Source: Salinimicrobium nanhaiense (GTDB lineage Bacteria; Bacteroidota; Bacteroidia; Flavobacteriales; Flavobacteriaceae). From it: DNA of 64,000 bases. Below, piece after piece: positions 1 through 7,998 of the stretch; position 1 is the stretch's first letter, and every line of letters begins with the position of its first letter. Below the pieces are notes generated by a model. It ran no database searches and was not told where the DNA came from. It saw only the letters and a list, made by a program, of their open reading frames with translations. The position numbers and the translations under genes are program-made. The stretch covers positions 28,924 to 92,923 of the forward strand of contig JAAVJQ010000014.1 of assembly GCA_012038135.1 (NCBI GenBank). The letters are read 5' to 3'.

Positions 1-513
1 AATCCTGAAAATCTTTGGAGAGCTCTTTCAGAATTGATTTCAGAAAATAAGGATTTCGCTGCAGATTTTCAGCTGAAACTGATTGGAGCAGTGGGGGAGC
101 CGGTGCAGGAAAGTATCCAAAAGGCCGGTTTAGAGCAGCATCTTCATCTTAAAAATTACGTCTCTCATCATGAGGCTTTGCAGCTGCAAAGAAATTCCCA
201 ATTGCTCCTCTTGATCGAAATTAACAGTGAGGAGACCAAAGGCATTATTCCGGGGAAACTATTTGAATACCTGGTAAGCGATCGACCAATTCTTGCTGTG
301 GGACCTCAAGGTGCCGATATTGAAAAGATCATCAGGGAAACAAATACAGGTTCTTTTTATTTGTACTCTCAAAAAGAGGAAATCAAAACCTTTCTTCTGG
401 AGAAATATGAGTTGTTTAAAAATGGAGATTTAAAGAGCTTTCCAATCGGTCTGCAGCAATATAGTCGCAAAGCGCTCACGGGAAAACTGGCGCAACAAAT
501 CAAAAAATTCTAA
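1..513 (+). CDS. Glycosyltransferase, GT-B fold, C-terminal fragment
   Basis: This is the 3' end of a gene that starts before the window; the frame is open from position 1. The visible ~170 residues look like the nucleotide-sugar-binding half of a GT4-like glycosyltransferase. A Rossmann-type strand (FQLKLIGAVG) is followed by a loop (LKNYVSHHEALQLQRNSQ) and the segment GIIPGKLFEYLVSDRPILAV, which corresponds to the E-x7-E region that contacts the donor sugar. The stop codon overlaps the start of the next gene (TAATG, sharing one base), so the two are translationally coupled. With the flippase that follows, it belongs to a cell-surface polysaccharide locus. Acceptor and donor sugars cannot be told from this fragment. 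Confidence 0.8.
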   Translation, partial: NPENLWRALSELISENKDFAADFQLKLIGAVGEPVQESIQKAGLEQHLHLKNYVSHHEALQLQRNSQLLLLIEINSEETKGIIPGKLFEYLVSDRPILAVGPQGADIEKIIRETNTGSFYLYSQKEEIKTFLLEKYELFKNGDLKSFPIGLQQYSRKALTGKLAQQIKKF

Positions 514-1970
514 TGGGAGTAGTTGTAAGCCAGTCGGCCAAGAACCTTTTCACCACCTACCTTGGTTTTGGGATCGGAGCCATAAATACGCTTTTCCTGT
601 ACACGAATTTTCTAACTCCGGAGTATTATGGATTGGTCGGATTTCTGCTTTCTGCAGCAAATTTGATCTGGCCGCTCATGGCCTTTGGAGTGCATAATAC
701 GCTGGTGAAGTTCTACACTTCCTATGACTCTAAAGAAGATCGCGATAAGCTCCTAAGCGTAATTTTATGGCTGCCTTTGGCGATTTCCCTCCTGTTGGGC
801 ATTATGGGTGCTATTTTTTACGACCTGTTGCTGAATTACTTTTCGGATGGCGACGGAATCGTTAAACCTTACATCTGGCTCATTTTTGTTATTGCTTTGG
901 CCACGTCTTATTTTGAGATCTTTTTCTCCTGGGCCAAGGTGCACTACAAAAGCGTATTTGGCAATTTCATGAAGGAGGTGTTTCATCGCAGCTGTATTTC
1001 CTTACTGCTGGTCGCGGTTTACTTCGATTACCTTTCTGTGGAGAATTTTGTTTATGCCATTGGAGGAGTTTTTATTCTGCGGTTGGTGATCATGAAGATT
1101 TATGCCTTTAACCTGTATTTTCCGAAACTGAGTTTTTCTTTTCCGCACAACAGGTCTTTTATTCTGAAATATTCGGCTTTGATCCTTATCGCAGGTTCTG
1201 TTGCTATGGTCCTCCTGGACCTGGACAAGGTGATGATCGAGCGGTTCTTACCCATTGAAATGGTAGCGGTTTATGGAATTGCCGTTTATATTTCTTCGGT
1301 GATCGCAGTGCCGTCGCGGGCAATGCATCAGATCACTTATCCCATGACTGCTACCTTACTTAATAATCGGGATAAAAAAGGACTTCTGGAACTCTATGAA
1401 AAAAGTTCCCTGAACCTTCTGATTATTAGCGGACTCATTTTTTTGCTGATCGTTACTAATATTTCTCAGCTCTACGAATTAATTCCCGCTGAATACCAGA
1501 TCAGCTTCTCGATAGTCATATTGATAAGCTGTGTGAAGCTCTATGACAATTTATTGGGGAATAACAATAGCATTCTGTTCAATTCAGATTATTACCGGTT
1601 GGTTCTCGGGATTGGAGTATTTCTTGCTGCGCTGGCTTTTGTGCTGAACATTCTGCTCATCCCCGAATTAGGATTGCTGGGAGCGGCTTTAGCTACTTTT
1701 CTTGCCTTTGCCTGCTACAACACGATCAAACTGGTGATCGTTCAGAAAAAATTTAAAATACATCCCTTCACCATGGAAACTTTTTACGGAATGATGCTTA
1801 TCCTGGTCTTTACCTTCGGCTTTTATTTCTGGGATTTTCAATGGCACCCGGTTTTAAATATTGTTTTAAAGTCGGGAATTATTGCCTTGCTTTATGTGCT
1901 GATAATTTACCTACTGAAGCTTTCTCCTGACATTAACAAGATCATCAGGAAAACTCTGAAGCTGTCATAA
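513..1970 (+). CDS. Polysaccharide flippase (Wzx/MATE-like membrane protein)
   Basis: A 485-residue integral membrane protein with about 12-14 hydrophobic segments along its whole length and short polar loops, typical of Wzx-type (MOP superfamily) exporters that flip lipid-linked oligosaccharides across the inner membrane. The N-terminus (SAKNLFTTYLGFGIGAINTL) and the central Asp-rich helix (LLDLDKVMIERFLP) fit this family in Flavobacteriia. The start ATG overlaps the stop of the upstream glycosyltransferase, supporting a shared transcript and a shared pathway. It is the last gene of that unit. Its TAA stop is overlapped by the T-tract of a terminator that serves the opposite strand. The substrate is unknown. 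Confidence 0.85.
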   Translation: MGVVVSQSAKNLFTTYLGFGIGAINTLFLYTNFLTPEYYGLVGFLLSAANLIWPLMAFGVHNTLVKFYTSYDSKEDRDKLLSVILWLPLAISLLLGIMGAIFYDLLLNYFSDGDGIVKPYIWLIFVIALATSYFEIFFSWAKVHYKSVFGNFMKEVFHRSCISLLLVAVYFDYLSVENFVYAIGGVFILRLVIMKIYAFNLYFPKLSFSFPHNRSFILKYSALILIAGSVAMVLLDLDKVMIERFLPIEMVAVYGIAVYISSVIAVPSRAMHQITYPMTATLLNNRDKKGLLELYEKSSLNLLIISGLIFLLIVTNISQLYELIPAEYQISFSIVILISCVKLYDNLLGNNNSILFNSDYYRLVLGIGVFLAALAFVLNILLIPELGLLGAALATFLAFACYNTIKLVIVQKKFKIHPFTMETFYGMMLILVFTFGFYFWDFQWHPVLNIVLKSGIIALLYVLIIYLLKLSPDINKIIRKTLKLS

Positions 1971-2003
1971 AAAAGATCCCCGGTGCTTTCGCGACCGGGG
2001 ATC
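1969..2003 (-). terminator. Intrinsic terminator of the secreted repeat protein gene
   Basis: A perfect 10-bp stem (GATCCCCGGT / ACCGGGGATC) with a 9-nt loop is followed on the minus strand by six T residues. The T-tract lies over the TAA stop of the convergent flippase gene. On the plus strand no T-run follows, so it works mainly for the minus-strand gene. Confidence 0.85.
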
Positions 2004-2041
2004 AACCAACTAACCAACCAAAAATTAACTAACTATCTATA

Positions 2042-3178
2042 TTATTGTCCTCTCGAACTTCTTGTTCCGCGGGTTGAAACCGCTTCGGGTGTTCTTTCCG
2101 CAGGCGCAGCGTTTGCAGCCGGTGAGGCCTCTGTGCGGCGTGTTGTTGCCTGCACTTCTCTGGCGGGAGTAGTGTTTTGTGGTACACTTCTCTGAACCGC
2201 CGGAGTTTCAACTCTGGTACTACGGGTGCGATTTTCTATCTTTCTTTGAACAGCCGGAGATTCTACTCTTGCAGCCCTGGTTTGGGTTTGAATAGTATTA
2301 TTTCTTACCGGAGCTTCAACTCTTGAACTGCGACTTTCAACTGCCGTACTTCTTTGTACTGTAGGAGTTTCAACTCTTGATGTACGGGTAGGAGCTTGCA
2401 TTCTTTGTGAAGGCACATTACGAACATCAGTCTGAGTTCGAATGGTACGCTCATTTCCGTCAGGGGTCGCAGTGATCCTGGTAGGAAGCTGAGATTCAAT
2501 TTTTCTCGGAGAATCTATTCTTCTACCTCTTTGATAAGAGGTCACCTGATCTCCGGGTGAATAATACCTCTGCTGAATGTTATTATTATAATAATGGGTA
2601 TCATAGTAATTCCTGTAATGGGAATATTTCATCCTGTTAGGTGTGTAATACAAACGGTAAGGCTGATGATGCACTACAGTATAGGTGTACGGCCTTACAT
2701 AGTGGTCGTGCCATGGCCTGTAAACATAAGAAGCATTACGGTTGTTTATAAATCCTGATGTGTGGGTGAGCTGATTATAAAAGTTATAGTGAAGGAACAT
2801 ATTTCCTATCCTGTCAACCATTCCAAAAGTATTATAGCCAATTCTTACCCTTCCTGCCTGGATCAATCTTCCGTAATAGTCGTAATATACCGGAACATTT
2901 TCTATTTGGATCACAGCACCGTAGTCATCATACTGGATGAACGGTCCGTAATTATACCCTGAGTTAAAACTGTAGTTGATATGACCCGGAATTCTGTTGA
3001 AGTTTCCCCTGGGATTAAAGAAGAAATCAAACTGTCCATCTGGAAAAACGGCAAATTCAACCCCTCTTTCAACAAAAATAAATGCTTCTCCACGAGTGCG
3101 GTTATCAAAACTCTGATTTGCCGCTGTAGCAGAAAACCCTAGAGTAAGAAAAGCAAATATGAGATATAAGTTTTTCAT
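2042..3178 (-). CDS. Secreted Tyr/Asn-rich protein with C-terminal 18-residue tandem repeats
   Basis: A 378-residue exported protein of unknown function. Residues 1-20 form a Sec signal peptide (MKNLYLIFAFLTLGFSATAA). Residues ~21-200 are rich in Tyr, Asn, Phe and Arg, with short strand-like phrases (PVYYDYYGRLIQAGRVRIGY, then IGNMFLHYNFYNQ) that suggest a beta-rich periplasmic or outer-membrane-associated domain. Residues ~205-378 are Arg/Thr/Ser/Pro-rich and probably disordered, containing four consecutive 18-residue repeats (264-335) with core RVE(T/A/S)P. The only convincing upstream signal is a sigma-54-like element at 3236-3251, giving a leader of about 46 nt. The gene is monocistronic and ends at the terminator at 1969-2003. 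I do not recognise a named family; the basic tail could bind nucleic acid, peptidoglycan or polysaccharide. Confidence 0.8.
   Translation of the reverse strand: MKNLYLIFAFLTLGFSATAANQSFDNRTRGEAFIFVERGVEFAVFPDGQFDFFFNPRGNFNRIPGHINYSFNSGYNYGPFIQYDDYGAVIQIENVPVYYDYYGRLIQAGRVRIGYNTFGMVDRIGNMFLHYNFYNQLTHTSGFINNRNASYVYRPWHDHYVRPYTYTVVHHQPYRLYYTPNRMKYSHYRNYYDTHYYNNNIQQRYYSPGDQVTSYQRGRRIDSPRKIESQLPTRITATPDGNERTIRTQTDVRNVPSQRMQAPTRTSRVETPTVQRSTAVESRSSRVEAPVRNNTIQTQTRAARVESPAVQRKIENRTRSTRVETPAVQRSVPQNTTPAREVQATTRRTEASPAANAAPAERTPEAVSTRGTRSSRGQ
2174..2389 (-). repeat. Four tandem 54-bp coding repeats (18 residues each)
   Basis: Residues 264-281, 282-299, 300-317 and 318-335 of the secreted protein align without gaps at a period of exactly 18 residues. 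The conserved core is (T/S)R(T/S/A)(S/A/T)RVE(T/A/S)P followed by VQR in three of four copies. A fifth, degraded copy (TTPAREVQATTRRTEASP) follows. Divergence between copies shows the array is old rather than a recent slippage product. Confidence 0.75.
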
Positions 3179-3235
3179 GATTTGGAGGTTTAAAATTGTT
3201 TTAAGTGCTTCAAAAGGAAGTACAGCTTAATAAAA

Positions 3236-3251
3236 TCAAACTACGTGCCAC
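3236..3251 (-). promoter_or_regulatory. Sigma-54-like promoter of the secreted repeat protein
   Basis: On the minus strand the sequence reads GTGGCACGTAGTTTGA. It matches the -24 element (TGGCAC) fully and keeps exactly 10 bases between GG and the -12 dinucleotide, which is GA instead of the usual GC. A start near 3224 would give a 46-nt leader. The match is by eye only. Confidence 0.45.
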
Positions 3252-3256
3252 AAATT

Positions 3257-3290
3257 AAAAAACCCCGGCAGCAAAGAGCGCAGCGGGGTT
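3257..3290 (-). terminator. Intrinsic terminator downstream of a second sigma-54-like promoter
   Basis: Stem AACCCCG/CGGGGTT with a 16-nt loop, followed on the minus strand by a T-tract of about six. It is preceded on the minus strand by TAATTTTTGGTTGGTTAGTT, a string that also precedes the terminator at 1969-2003. No gene lies between it and the promoter-like site at 3365-3380. Confidence 0.7.
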
Positions 3291-3353
3291 TTAAACTAAC
3301 CAACCAAAAATTATTAATTACAAAAAATTATGTCAAAACTAATCTTGCAATCG
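3257..3353 (-). ncRNA. Candidate ~95-nt small RNA
   Basis: A sigma-54-like site at 3365-3380 predicts a minus-strand start near 3353, and a hairpin plus T-tract ends the transcript near 3257. The segment has no ATG and no plausible reading frame. Its 3' part shares the string before the terminator with the 3' UTR of the neighbouring secreted-protein gene, so it could be an independent small RNA or the remnant of a duplicated gene whose coding part was lost. Confidence 0.35.
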
Positions 3354-3364
3354 TTTATTTTATT

Positions 3365-3380
3365 TCAAATGGTGTGCCAA
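3365..3380 (-). promoter_or_regulatory. Sigma-54-like promoter of the candidate small RNA
   Basis: The minus strand reads TTGGCACACCATTTGA: a TTGGCAC -24 element, then GA exactly ten bases after GG. The geometry is the same as in the element at 3236-3251, 129 bp away on the same strand. Confidence 0.4.
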
Positions 3381-3435
3381 AAATTAGCTAAATGATCCTC
3401 GAGTTGTTAAAGTTAAAAGTGAAAAATCATTATAG

Positions 3436-3463
3436 CCTCTTCAGGGTTGGAACCCTGAAGAGG
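3436..3463. repeat. Perfect 28-bp palindrome (REP-like)
   Basis: CCTCTTCAGGGTT, a GG spacer, then the exact reverse complement AACCCTGAAGAGG. It lies 11 bp beyond the stop codon of uvrA. It lacks a following T-run on the uvrA strand, so it is not a typical intrinsic terminator; a REP-type repeat or transcript-stabilising hairpin is more likely. Confidence 0.6.
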
Positions 3464-3474
3464 TTAATTTTACA

Positions 3475-6261
3475 TCATAATTTCTCCTTCAAAAATGGAG
3501 CGGTGTAGGACTCAGGGTTTTCGGCAACTTCTTCGGGGGTGCCGGTAGCAATTAATCTACCGCCGGTTTCTCCGCCTTCAAGTCCCAGGTCAATGACGTG
3601 ATCTGCACACTTTACCAGGTCCATGTTATGTTCGATAACAATAACTGAATGTCCTTTCGCGATCAAAGCATTAAAAGATTTCAGCAACTTCTGAATGTCG
3701 TGAAAATGCAGACCTGTAGTAGGTTCATCAAAAATAAATAAAGCCTTCTCCTTGGTGTTTCCTTTAACGAGAAACGAAGCCAACTTGATCCTTTGAGCTT
3801 CCCCGCCCGAAAGGGTAGAGGAGCTTTGGCCGAGTTGGACGTAACCTAAGCCCACATCCTGCAATGGTTTTAATTTGGAAGTGATCTTGTCTTCTCCATT
3901 TTCAGCAAAGAAACTCACTGCGTCATCTATAGTTAGATTAAGAATCTCATCAATATTTTTCCCGGCAAAGTTCACCTCCAGGATCTCTTTTTTGAAGCGT
4001 TTCCCGTTGCAGGTCTCACACACCAGATGCACATCTGCCATGAACTGCATTTCAATGGTAACTTCGCCTTCCCCTTTACAGGTTTCACAGCGCCCGCCTT
4101 CTACATTGAAAGAAAAATGTTTGGGTTTATACCCACGGATGTCACTTAATTTCTGATTCGAAAAGAGATTCCTGATGTCATCATAAGCCTTAATGTAAGT
4201 TACCGGATTGGATCTTGAAGACCGCCCTATAGGATTCTGATCCACAAACTCTACAGAACCTACATTGCTGAACTTCCCTTCGATCCTGGCGAATTGTCCT
4301 GCTTTTTCACCATACCCGCCAATCTCCTTGCACATCGCCGGATAAAGGATCCGTTTTATCAGAGTACTTTTTCCGCTTCCTGAAACTCCGGTAACAGCAG
4401 TAAATACTCCCAAAGGAAACCGCACATCAATATTCTTAAGGTTATTCTCCCGGGCACCAAATACATCCACATAATATTTTGAAGTGCGTCTTTTTTCGGG
4501 AACTTTGATTTCCAGGGTGTGGTTAAGATATTTCGCTGTAAGGGAATCTGAAACCAAGATGTCTTCAAAGGTGCCGGTAGCGACGACCTCTCCACCAAGC
4601 GTTCCGGCCTCGGGACCTATATCGATGATCTCATCTGCTGCCTTCATAATGTCTTCATCGTGTTCTACAACGATCACCGTATTTCCAAGATCGCGGAGAG
4701 ATTTCAACACTTCTATTAATTTCAAGGTATCCCGGGGATGCAGGCCAATAGAAGGTTCATCAAGAATATACATCGATCCTACCAGGCTGCTTCCCAGAGA
4801 AGTTGCGAGGTTGATCCTTTGCGATTCTCCGCCCGAGAGGGTATTGGATTTCCTGTTAAGAGTGAGGTAGTTCAATCCCACTTTTGACAGGAAGCTCAGC
4901 CGGTTCCTTATTTCTGTCAGCAGCCTTTTAGCTATTGCAGCATCAGATTCATTTAATTCCAGCTTTTCAAAGAAGTCGGTAACTTTATTGATAGGCATTT
5001 CCACCAGATCGGTAATCGTGGCGCCGCCAACCTTTACGTAATTGGCTTCGGGACGAAGCCTTTTTCCCTTGCAGACAGAACATCGGGTTTTTCCGCGGTA
5101 GCGGGAGAGCATTACCCGATTCTGGATCTTATAAGCCTTGGATTCTAAAAATGCGAAAAACTGGTTAAGACCTTCAAAGTATTTATTCCCGTTCCATATA
5201 AGATCTTTTTGCTCCTGAGTGAGTTCAAAATATGGTTTATGAATAGGAAAGTTGAATTTATGGCTGTTGTTGACCAATTGGTCCCTGTACCAGCTCATGC
5301 TTTCCCCACGCCAGGGGAAAATGGCATTTTCGTAAACCGAGAGTCCGGTATTAGGGATCACCAAATCCTCGTCTATGCCTATAACATCTCCGTATCCTTC
5401 ACATTTGGGACAGGCACCATAAGGATTATTAAAACTGAACAGGTGCACATTGGGTTCCAGGAAAGTCATGCCGTCCAGTTCAAACTTGTTGCTGAACTGC
5501 CGTACTTTCTTTTCCTTTAGATCCTCGATGAATAATTCTCCTTTCCCTTCAAAAAAAGCAGTTTGTATGGCATCTGCCAACCGGTTGTAGAAGTCTTCTT
5601 CATCTTTGGTGATGATCCTGTCCACCACCAGAAAGAGGTCTTTTTCTGTTATTTTTGAGAGGTTTGTTTCATCTATCCTTAAAACCTCACCACCAAATTT
5701 TATCCGGCTGTAGCCCTGTTGCAGCAGGACCTTCAGTTTTTCTTCAGGAGTTCGGCTTTTCTCTACATGAACAGGTGCCAAAAGCAGCATTTTTGAACCT
5801 TCAGCAAAAGACTTGACATAGTTCACCACATCGCTTACCGTGTCCTTTTTAACCTCATTCCCCGAAACAGGGGAGTAGGTCTTTCCAATACGGGCGAAGA
5901 GCAGCTTGAGGTAATCGTATATTTCAGTAGAAGTTCCCACGGTAGATCGGGGATTAGTAGAATTTACCTTTTGCTCGATCGCTATGGCCGGTGCAATTCC
6001 TTTTATAGAATCCACCTGGGGTTTATTGAGCCTTCCAAGGAATTGGCGGGCATACGAGGATAAACTTTCCACGTACCGACGCTGCCCTTCAGCATATAAA
6101 GTATCGAATGCCAGGGAAGATTTTCCCGATCCCGAAAGGCCGGTAAGCACTACCAGTTTATTCCGAGGAATAATTACATTAATATTTTTTAAATTGTGAA
6201 GCCGCGCTCCCTTTATGATGATGTTTTCTTTAGGATCTACCTTAGATATATCTACCTGCAT
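3475..6261 (-). CDS. uvrA: Excinuclease ABC subunit A
   Basis: UvrA scans DNA for bulky lesions with UvrB and starts nucleotide excision repair in the cytoplasm. All hallmarks of the two-cassette ABC ATPase are visible: a first P-loop GLSGSGKSS near residue 42, zinc-finger cysteines in [10 protein letters not shown] and CSVCKGKRL, signature LSGGESQR, a second P-loop GVSGSGKST, the zinc module [18 protein letters not shown] and signature LSGGEAQR. The chosen start is the ATG at 6261 (MQVDISK), giving 928 residues; an upstream in-frame TTG would add eight residues without support. The gene stands alone. Only the palindrome at 3436-3463 lies close downstream. Confidence 0.97.
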   Translation of the reverse strand: MQVDISKVDPKENIIIKGARLHNLKNINVIIPRNKLVVLTGLSGSGKSSLAFDTLYAEGQRRYVESLSSYARQFLGRLNKPQVDSIKGIAPAIAIEQKVNSTNPRSTVGTSTEIYDYLKLLFARIGKTYSPVSGNEVKKDTVSDVVNYVKSFAEGSKMLLLAPVHVEKSRTPEEKLKVLLQQGYSRIKFGGEVLRIDETNLSKITEKDLFLVVDRIITKDEEDFYNRLADAIQTAFFEGKGELFIEDLKEKKVRQFSNKFELDGMTFLEPNVHLFSFNNPYGACPKCEGYGDVIGIDEDLVIPNTGLSVYENAIFPWRGESMSWYRDQLVNNSHKFNFPIHKPYFELTQEQKDLIWNGNKYFEGLNQFFAFLESKAYKIQNRVMLSRYRGKTRCSVCKGKRLRPEANYVKVGGATITDLVEMPINKVTDFFEKLELNESDAAIAKRLLTEIRNRLSFLSKVGLNYLTLNRKSNTLSGGESQRINLATSLGSSLVGSMYILDEPSIGLHPRDTLKLIEVLKSLRDLGNTVIVVEHDEDIMKAADEIIDIGPEAGTLGGEVVATGTFEDILVSDSLTAKYLNHTLEIKVPEKRRTSKYYVDVFGARENNLKNIDVRFPLGVFTAVTGVSGSGKSTLIKRILYPAMCKEIGGYGEKAGQFARIEGKFSNVGSVEFVDQNPIGRSSRSNPVTYIKAYDDIRNLFSNQKLSDIRGYKPKHFSFNVEGGRCETCKGEGEVTIEMQFMADVHLVCETCNGKRFKKEILEVNFAGKNIDEILNLTIDDAVSFFAENGEDKITSKLKPLQDVGLGYVQLGQSSSTLSGGEAQRIKLASFLVKGNTKEKALFIFDEPTTGLHFHDIQKLLKSFNALIAKGHSVIVIEHNMDLVKCADHVIDLGLEGGETGGRLIATGTPEEVAENPESYTAPFLKEKL

Positions 6262-6372
6262 AGTCAATTTTGTGTCAAACAGCAAAGGTACTTAAACTTC
6301 AAATTTTTTAGCTCCTCCCAAAGCCTTATATAAGTGGCTGAAAATTACTTTGTTATAAACATTAACCTTTTG

Positions 6373-6405
6373 TTTGGATTTGTGAAAATTTTCCTGTTAT
6401 ATTTG
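6373..6405 (+). promoter_or_regulatory. Promoter of the ECF sigma factor
   Basis: TTTG at 6373-6376, then 21 bases, then TATATTTG at 6398-6405, fitting TTTG / TAnnTTTG. Transcription would begin near 6412, leaving a leader of about 97 nt, unusually long for this window. Confidence 0.6.
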
Positions 6406-6443
6406 CTATTACTTAACCACAAAAGATTTTGCCTATAGCATAA

Positions 6444-6505
6444 AGTTACTTTGAACTTGTAAAACTAACCAGCAGGCCTACCCCAACAGCCTGAAAAAAG
6501 TAACT
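6444..6505 (+). promoter_or_regulatory. Nested hairpin in the leader, next to the start codon
   Basis: AGTTACTTT (6444-6452) pairs with AAAGTAACT (6497-6505), enclosing CAGGC (6473-6477) paired with GCCTG (6489-6493). The outer stem ends three bases before the ATG of the sigma factor gene, so folding could hide the ribosome entry site. The left arm is itself a small palindrome (AAAGT-T-ACTTT), so a protein operator is an alternative. Confidence 0.45.
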
Positions 6506-6508
6506 CTT

Positions 6509-7093
6509 ATGGAAAAAACCGAGGCAAATGATGCTTTTCTCGTGAAGAGCTATATTGAAGGAAATGAACAGTCGCTTTCAATCCTGATCAACCGTCACCA
6601 GCACCGTATTTACAGTTTCATCTTTTCAAAGGTATTTGATAAAGATGTCGCCGAAGATATTTTCCAGGATACCTTTATTAAAGTGATCCGTACTCTCAAA
6701 AGGGGGAAATATAATGAAGAAGGTAAATTTTTGCCGTGGGTGATGCGTATTGCACACAACCTGGTGATCGACCATTTTAGAAAAAATAAAAGAATGCCGA
6801 AGTTCGAGAACAGCGGCGACTTTAATATTTTTTCTGTTTTGTGTGATTCCGGATTAAATGCCGAAAAGCAGATCATTAAAGACCAGATAGAAGCCGATGT
6901 GAAGGAGCTTATCAAAGAGCTTCCCGAAGATCAATTAGAAGTTCTTGTGATGAGGATCTATAAGGATATGAGCTTTAAAGAGATATCTGAAAGGACCGGA
7001 GTGAGTATTAATACAGCTTTAGGGCGAATGAGATACGCGTTAATAAATCTTCGAAAAGTTATCGAAAAACATAATTTGGTTCTCACGAATTAA
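6509..7093 (+). CDS. RNA polymerase sigma factor, ECF (RpoE-like) family
   Basis: A 194-residue ECF sigma factor. Region 2 (residues ~25-90) carries the core-binding and -10-recognition motif DVAEDIFQDTFIKVI and the helix GKFLPWVMRIAHNLVIDHFR. Region 4 (~130-185) has the helix-turn-helix LPEDQLEVLVMRIYKDMSFKEISERTGVSINTALGRMRYAL. No anti-sigma gene lies next to it; instead a 45-residue gene follows 56 bp downstream. The leader is long and structured (6444-6505), hinting at translational control. The regulon cannot be told from sequence. It is a conserved flavobacterial type rather than a FecI-like sigma factor, since no FecR or TonB-receptor gene is near. Confidence 0.92.
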   Translation: MEKTEANDAFLVKSYIEGNEQSLSILINRHQHRIYSFIFSKVFDKDVAEDIFQDTFIKVIRTLKRGKYNEEGKFLPWVMRIAHNLVIDHFRKNKRMPKFENSGDFNIFSVLCDSGLNAEKQIIKDQIEADVKELIKELPEDQLEVLVMRIYKDMSFKEISERTGVSINTALGRMRYALINLRKVIEKHNLVLTN

Positions 7094-7149
7094 CACAATA
7101 AGGTAAAAGATTTGCCGTTATTGATTTTATAACCTTCAATAACCGATTA

Positions 7150-7287
7150 ATGGCAAAACTTTACTCAGAAAAAAAAGTGAAAAAGATGTATCCTAAAAAG
7201 GAAACGGTAAATTTCCTTTTGAACTATTCCAGGGCTTTAAGAATTAGCACCTACAAGAACATTCAATTCGAAAATATTTTGAATTAG
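7150..7287 (+). CDS. 45-residue basic protein downstream of the sigma factor
   Basis: ATG at 7150 to TAG at 7285-7287 encodes 45 residues beginning MAKLYSEKKVKKMYPKKETV and ending YKNIQFENILN. It is Lys-rich at the N-terminus (8 Lys in the first 17), with an amphipathic middle (VNFLLNYSRALRIS) and no membrane segment. It lies 56 bp behind the ECF sigma gene, is probably co-transcribed with it, and is followed by an intrinsic terminator. The reading frame ending neatly before the terminator supports a real gene. Function is unknown; a sigma-factor partner is a natural hypothesis because no anti-sigma gene is present. Confidence 0.7.
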   Translation: MAKLYSEKKVKKMYPKKETVNFLLNYSRALRISTYKNIQFENILN

Positions 7288-7298
7288 TTAGAAAGATG

Positions 7299-7325
7299 GT
7301 CCGCATTTAGCGGACTTTCTTTTTG
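7299..7325 (+). terminator. Terminator of the sigma factor unit
   Basis: Stem GTCCGC/GCGGAC with a short loop, followed by TTTCTTTTT. The stop codon of the convergent nth gene (7307-7309) lies in the loop, so the last codons of nth form part of the hairpin. Confidence 0.75.
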
Positions 7326-7966
7326 TAGTATTCCTCGAGCACCTTCTTTCGTCCGATAATTTTGGTGATGATATCCTTTTCCAGATCCCAGCCTCTTGCA
7401 GGGGAATAGTTCCTTGCATACCAGATGATCTGCAGGTGAAGTTTATTCCATAATTCCTTCGGAAAAAGTCTTTTTGCATCTTTCTCTGTCTGCACTACAT
7501 TTTTTCCGTTAGATAAATTCCAGCGGTACATGAGCCGGTGAATATGAGTATCTACCGGAAATGAAGGAATATCAAAAGCCTGAGCCATCACTACACTCGC
7601 TGTCTTGTGTCCTACGGCCGGCAAAGATTCCAGAGCCTCCATGTCTGCCGGGACCTCTCCATCATATTTTTCGATAAGAATTTCTGAAAGTCCGTGGATT
7701 CCTTTTGCCTTCATAGGTGATAAACCCACGGGTTTAATGATCTCCCTGATCTCATCTATAGAAAGTTTGACCATAGAATAAGGATTGTCTGCCCGGGCAA
7801 AAAGAAGCGGGGTGATCTGGTTTACTTTGGCATCTGTGCTTTGAGCAGAAAGCAATACCGCGATCAGTAAGGTGTAGGGATCTTTATGGTCAAGAAAGAT
7901 AGGAACTTCGGGATTTAAGGATTCGAGGGTATCAATAACGAACTGAACTTTTTCCTTTTTGGTCAT
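7307..7966 (-). CDS. nth: Endonuclease III family DNA glycosylase lacking the Fe-S cluster
   Basis: A 219-residue HhH-GPD glycosylase/AP lyase that removes oxidised pyrimidines in base excision repair. The helix-hairpin-helix LPAVGHKTASVVMAQAF carries the catalytic Lys, and FPVDTHIHRLMYRW carries the catalytic Asp about 18 residues later. The usual C-terminal [4Fe-4S] cluster motif (C-x6-C-x2-C-x5-C) is absent: the last ~40 residues (from IIWYARNYSPARGWD) contain no cysteine at all, and I see none elsewhere in the protein. The length and C-terminal helix are otherwise normal, so this looks like a cluster-free lineage and not a truncation. It starts at ATG 7966, back to back with bcp 33 bp away, and ends inside the neighbour's terminator. 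Confidence 0.93.
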   Translation of the reverse strand: MTKKEKVQFVIDTLESLNPEVPIFLDHKDPYTLLIAVLLSAQSTDAKVNQITPLLFARADNPYSMVKLSIDEIREIIKPVGLSPMKAKGIHGLSEILIEKYDGEVPADMEALESLPAVGHKTASVVMAQAFDIPSFPVDTHIHRLMYRWNLSNGKNVVQTEKDAKRLFPKELWNKLHLQIIWYARNYSPARGWDLEKDIITKIIGRKKVLEEYYKKKVR

Positions 7967-7972
7967 TTACGT

Positions 7973-7980
7973 AACTTTGA
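7973..7980 (+). promoter_or_regulatory. -7 element of bcp
   Basis: TAACTTTG fits TAnnTTTG exactly. A start near 7987 leaves a leader of about 12 nt. No clear -33 element is visible. Confidence 0.5.
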
Positions 7981-7998
7981 GAGACAAAAATACTAATT

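Noticed and set aside
1983..2195. Plus-strand 70-codon frame near the flippase
   Set aside because: It runs through the terminator hairpin and antisense to the repeat-encoding part of the secreted protein.
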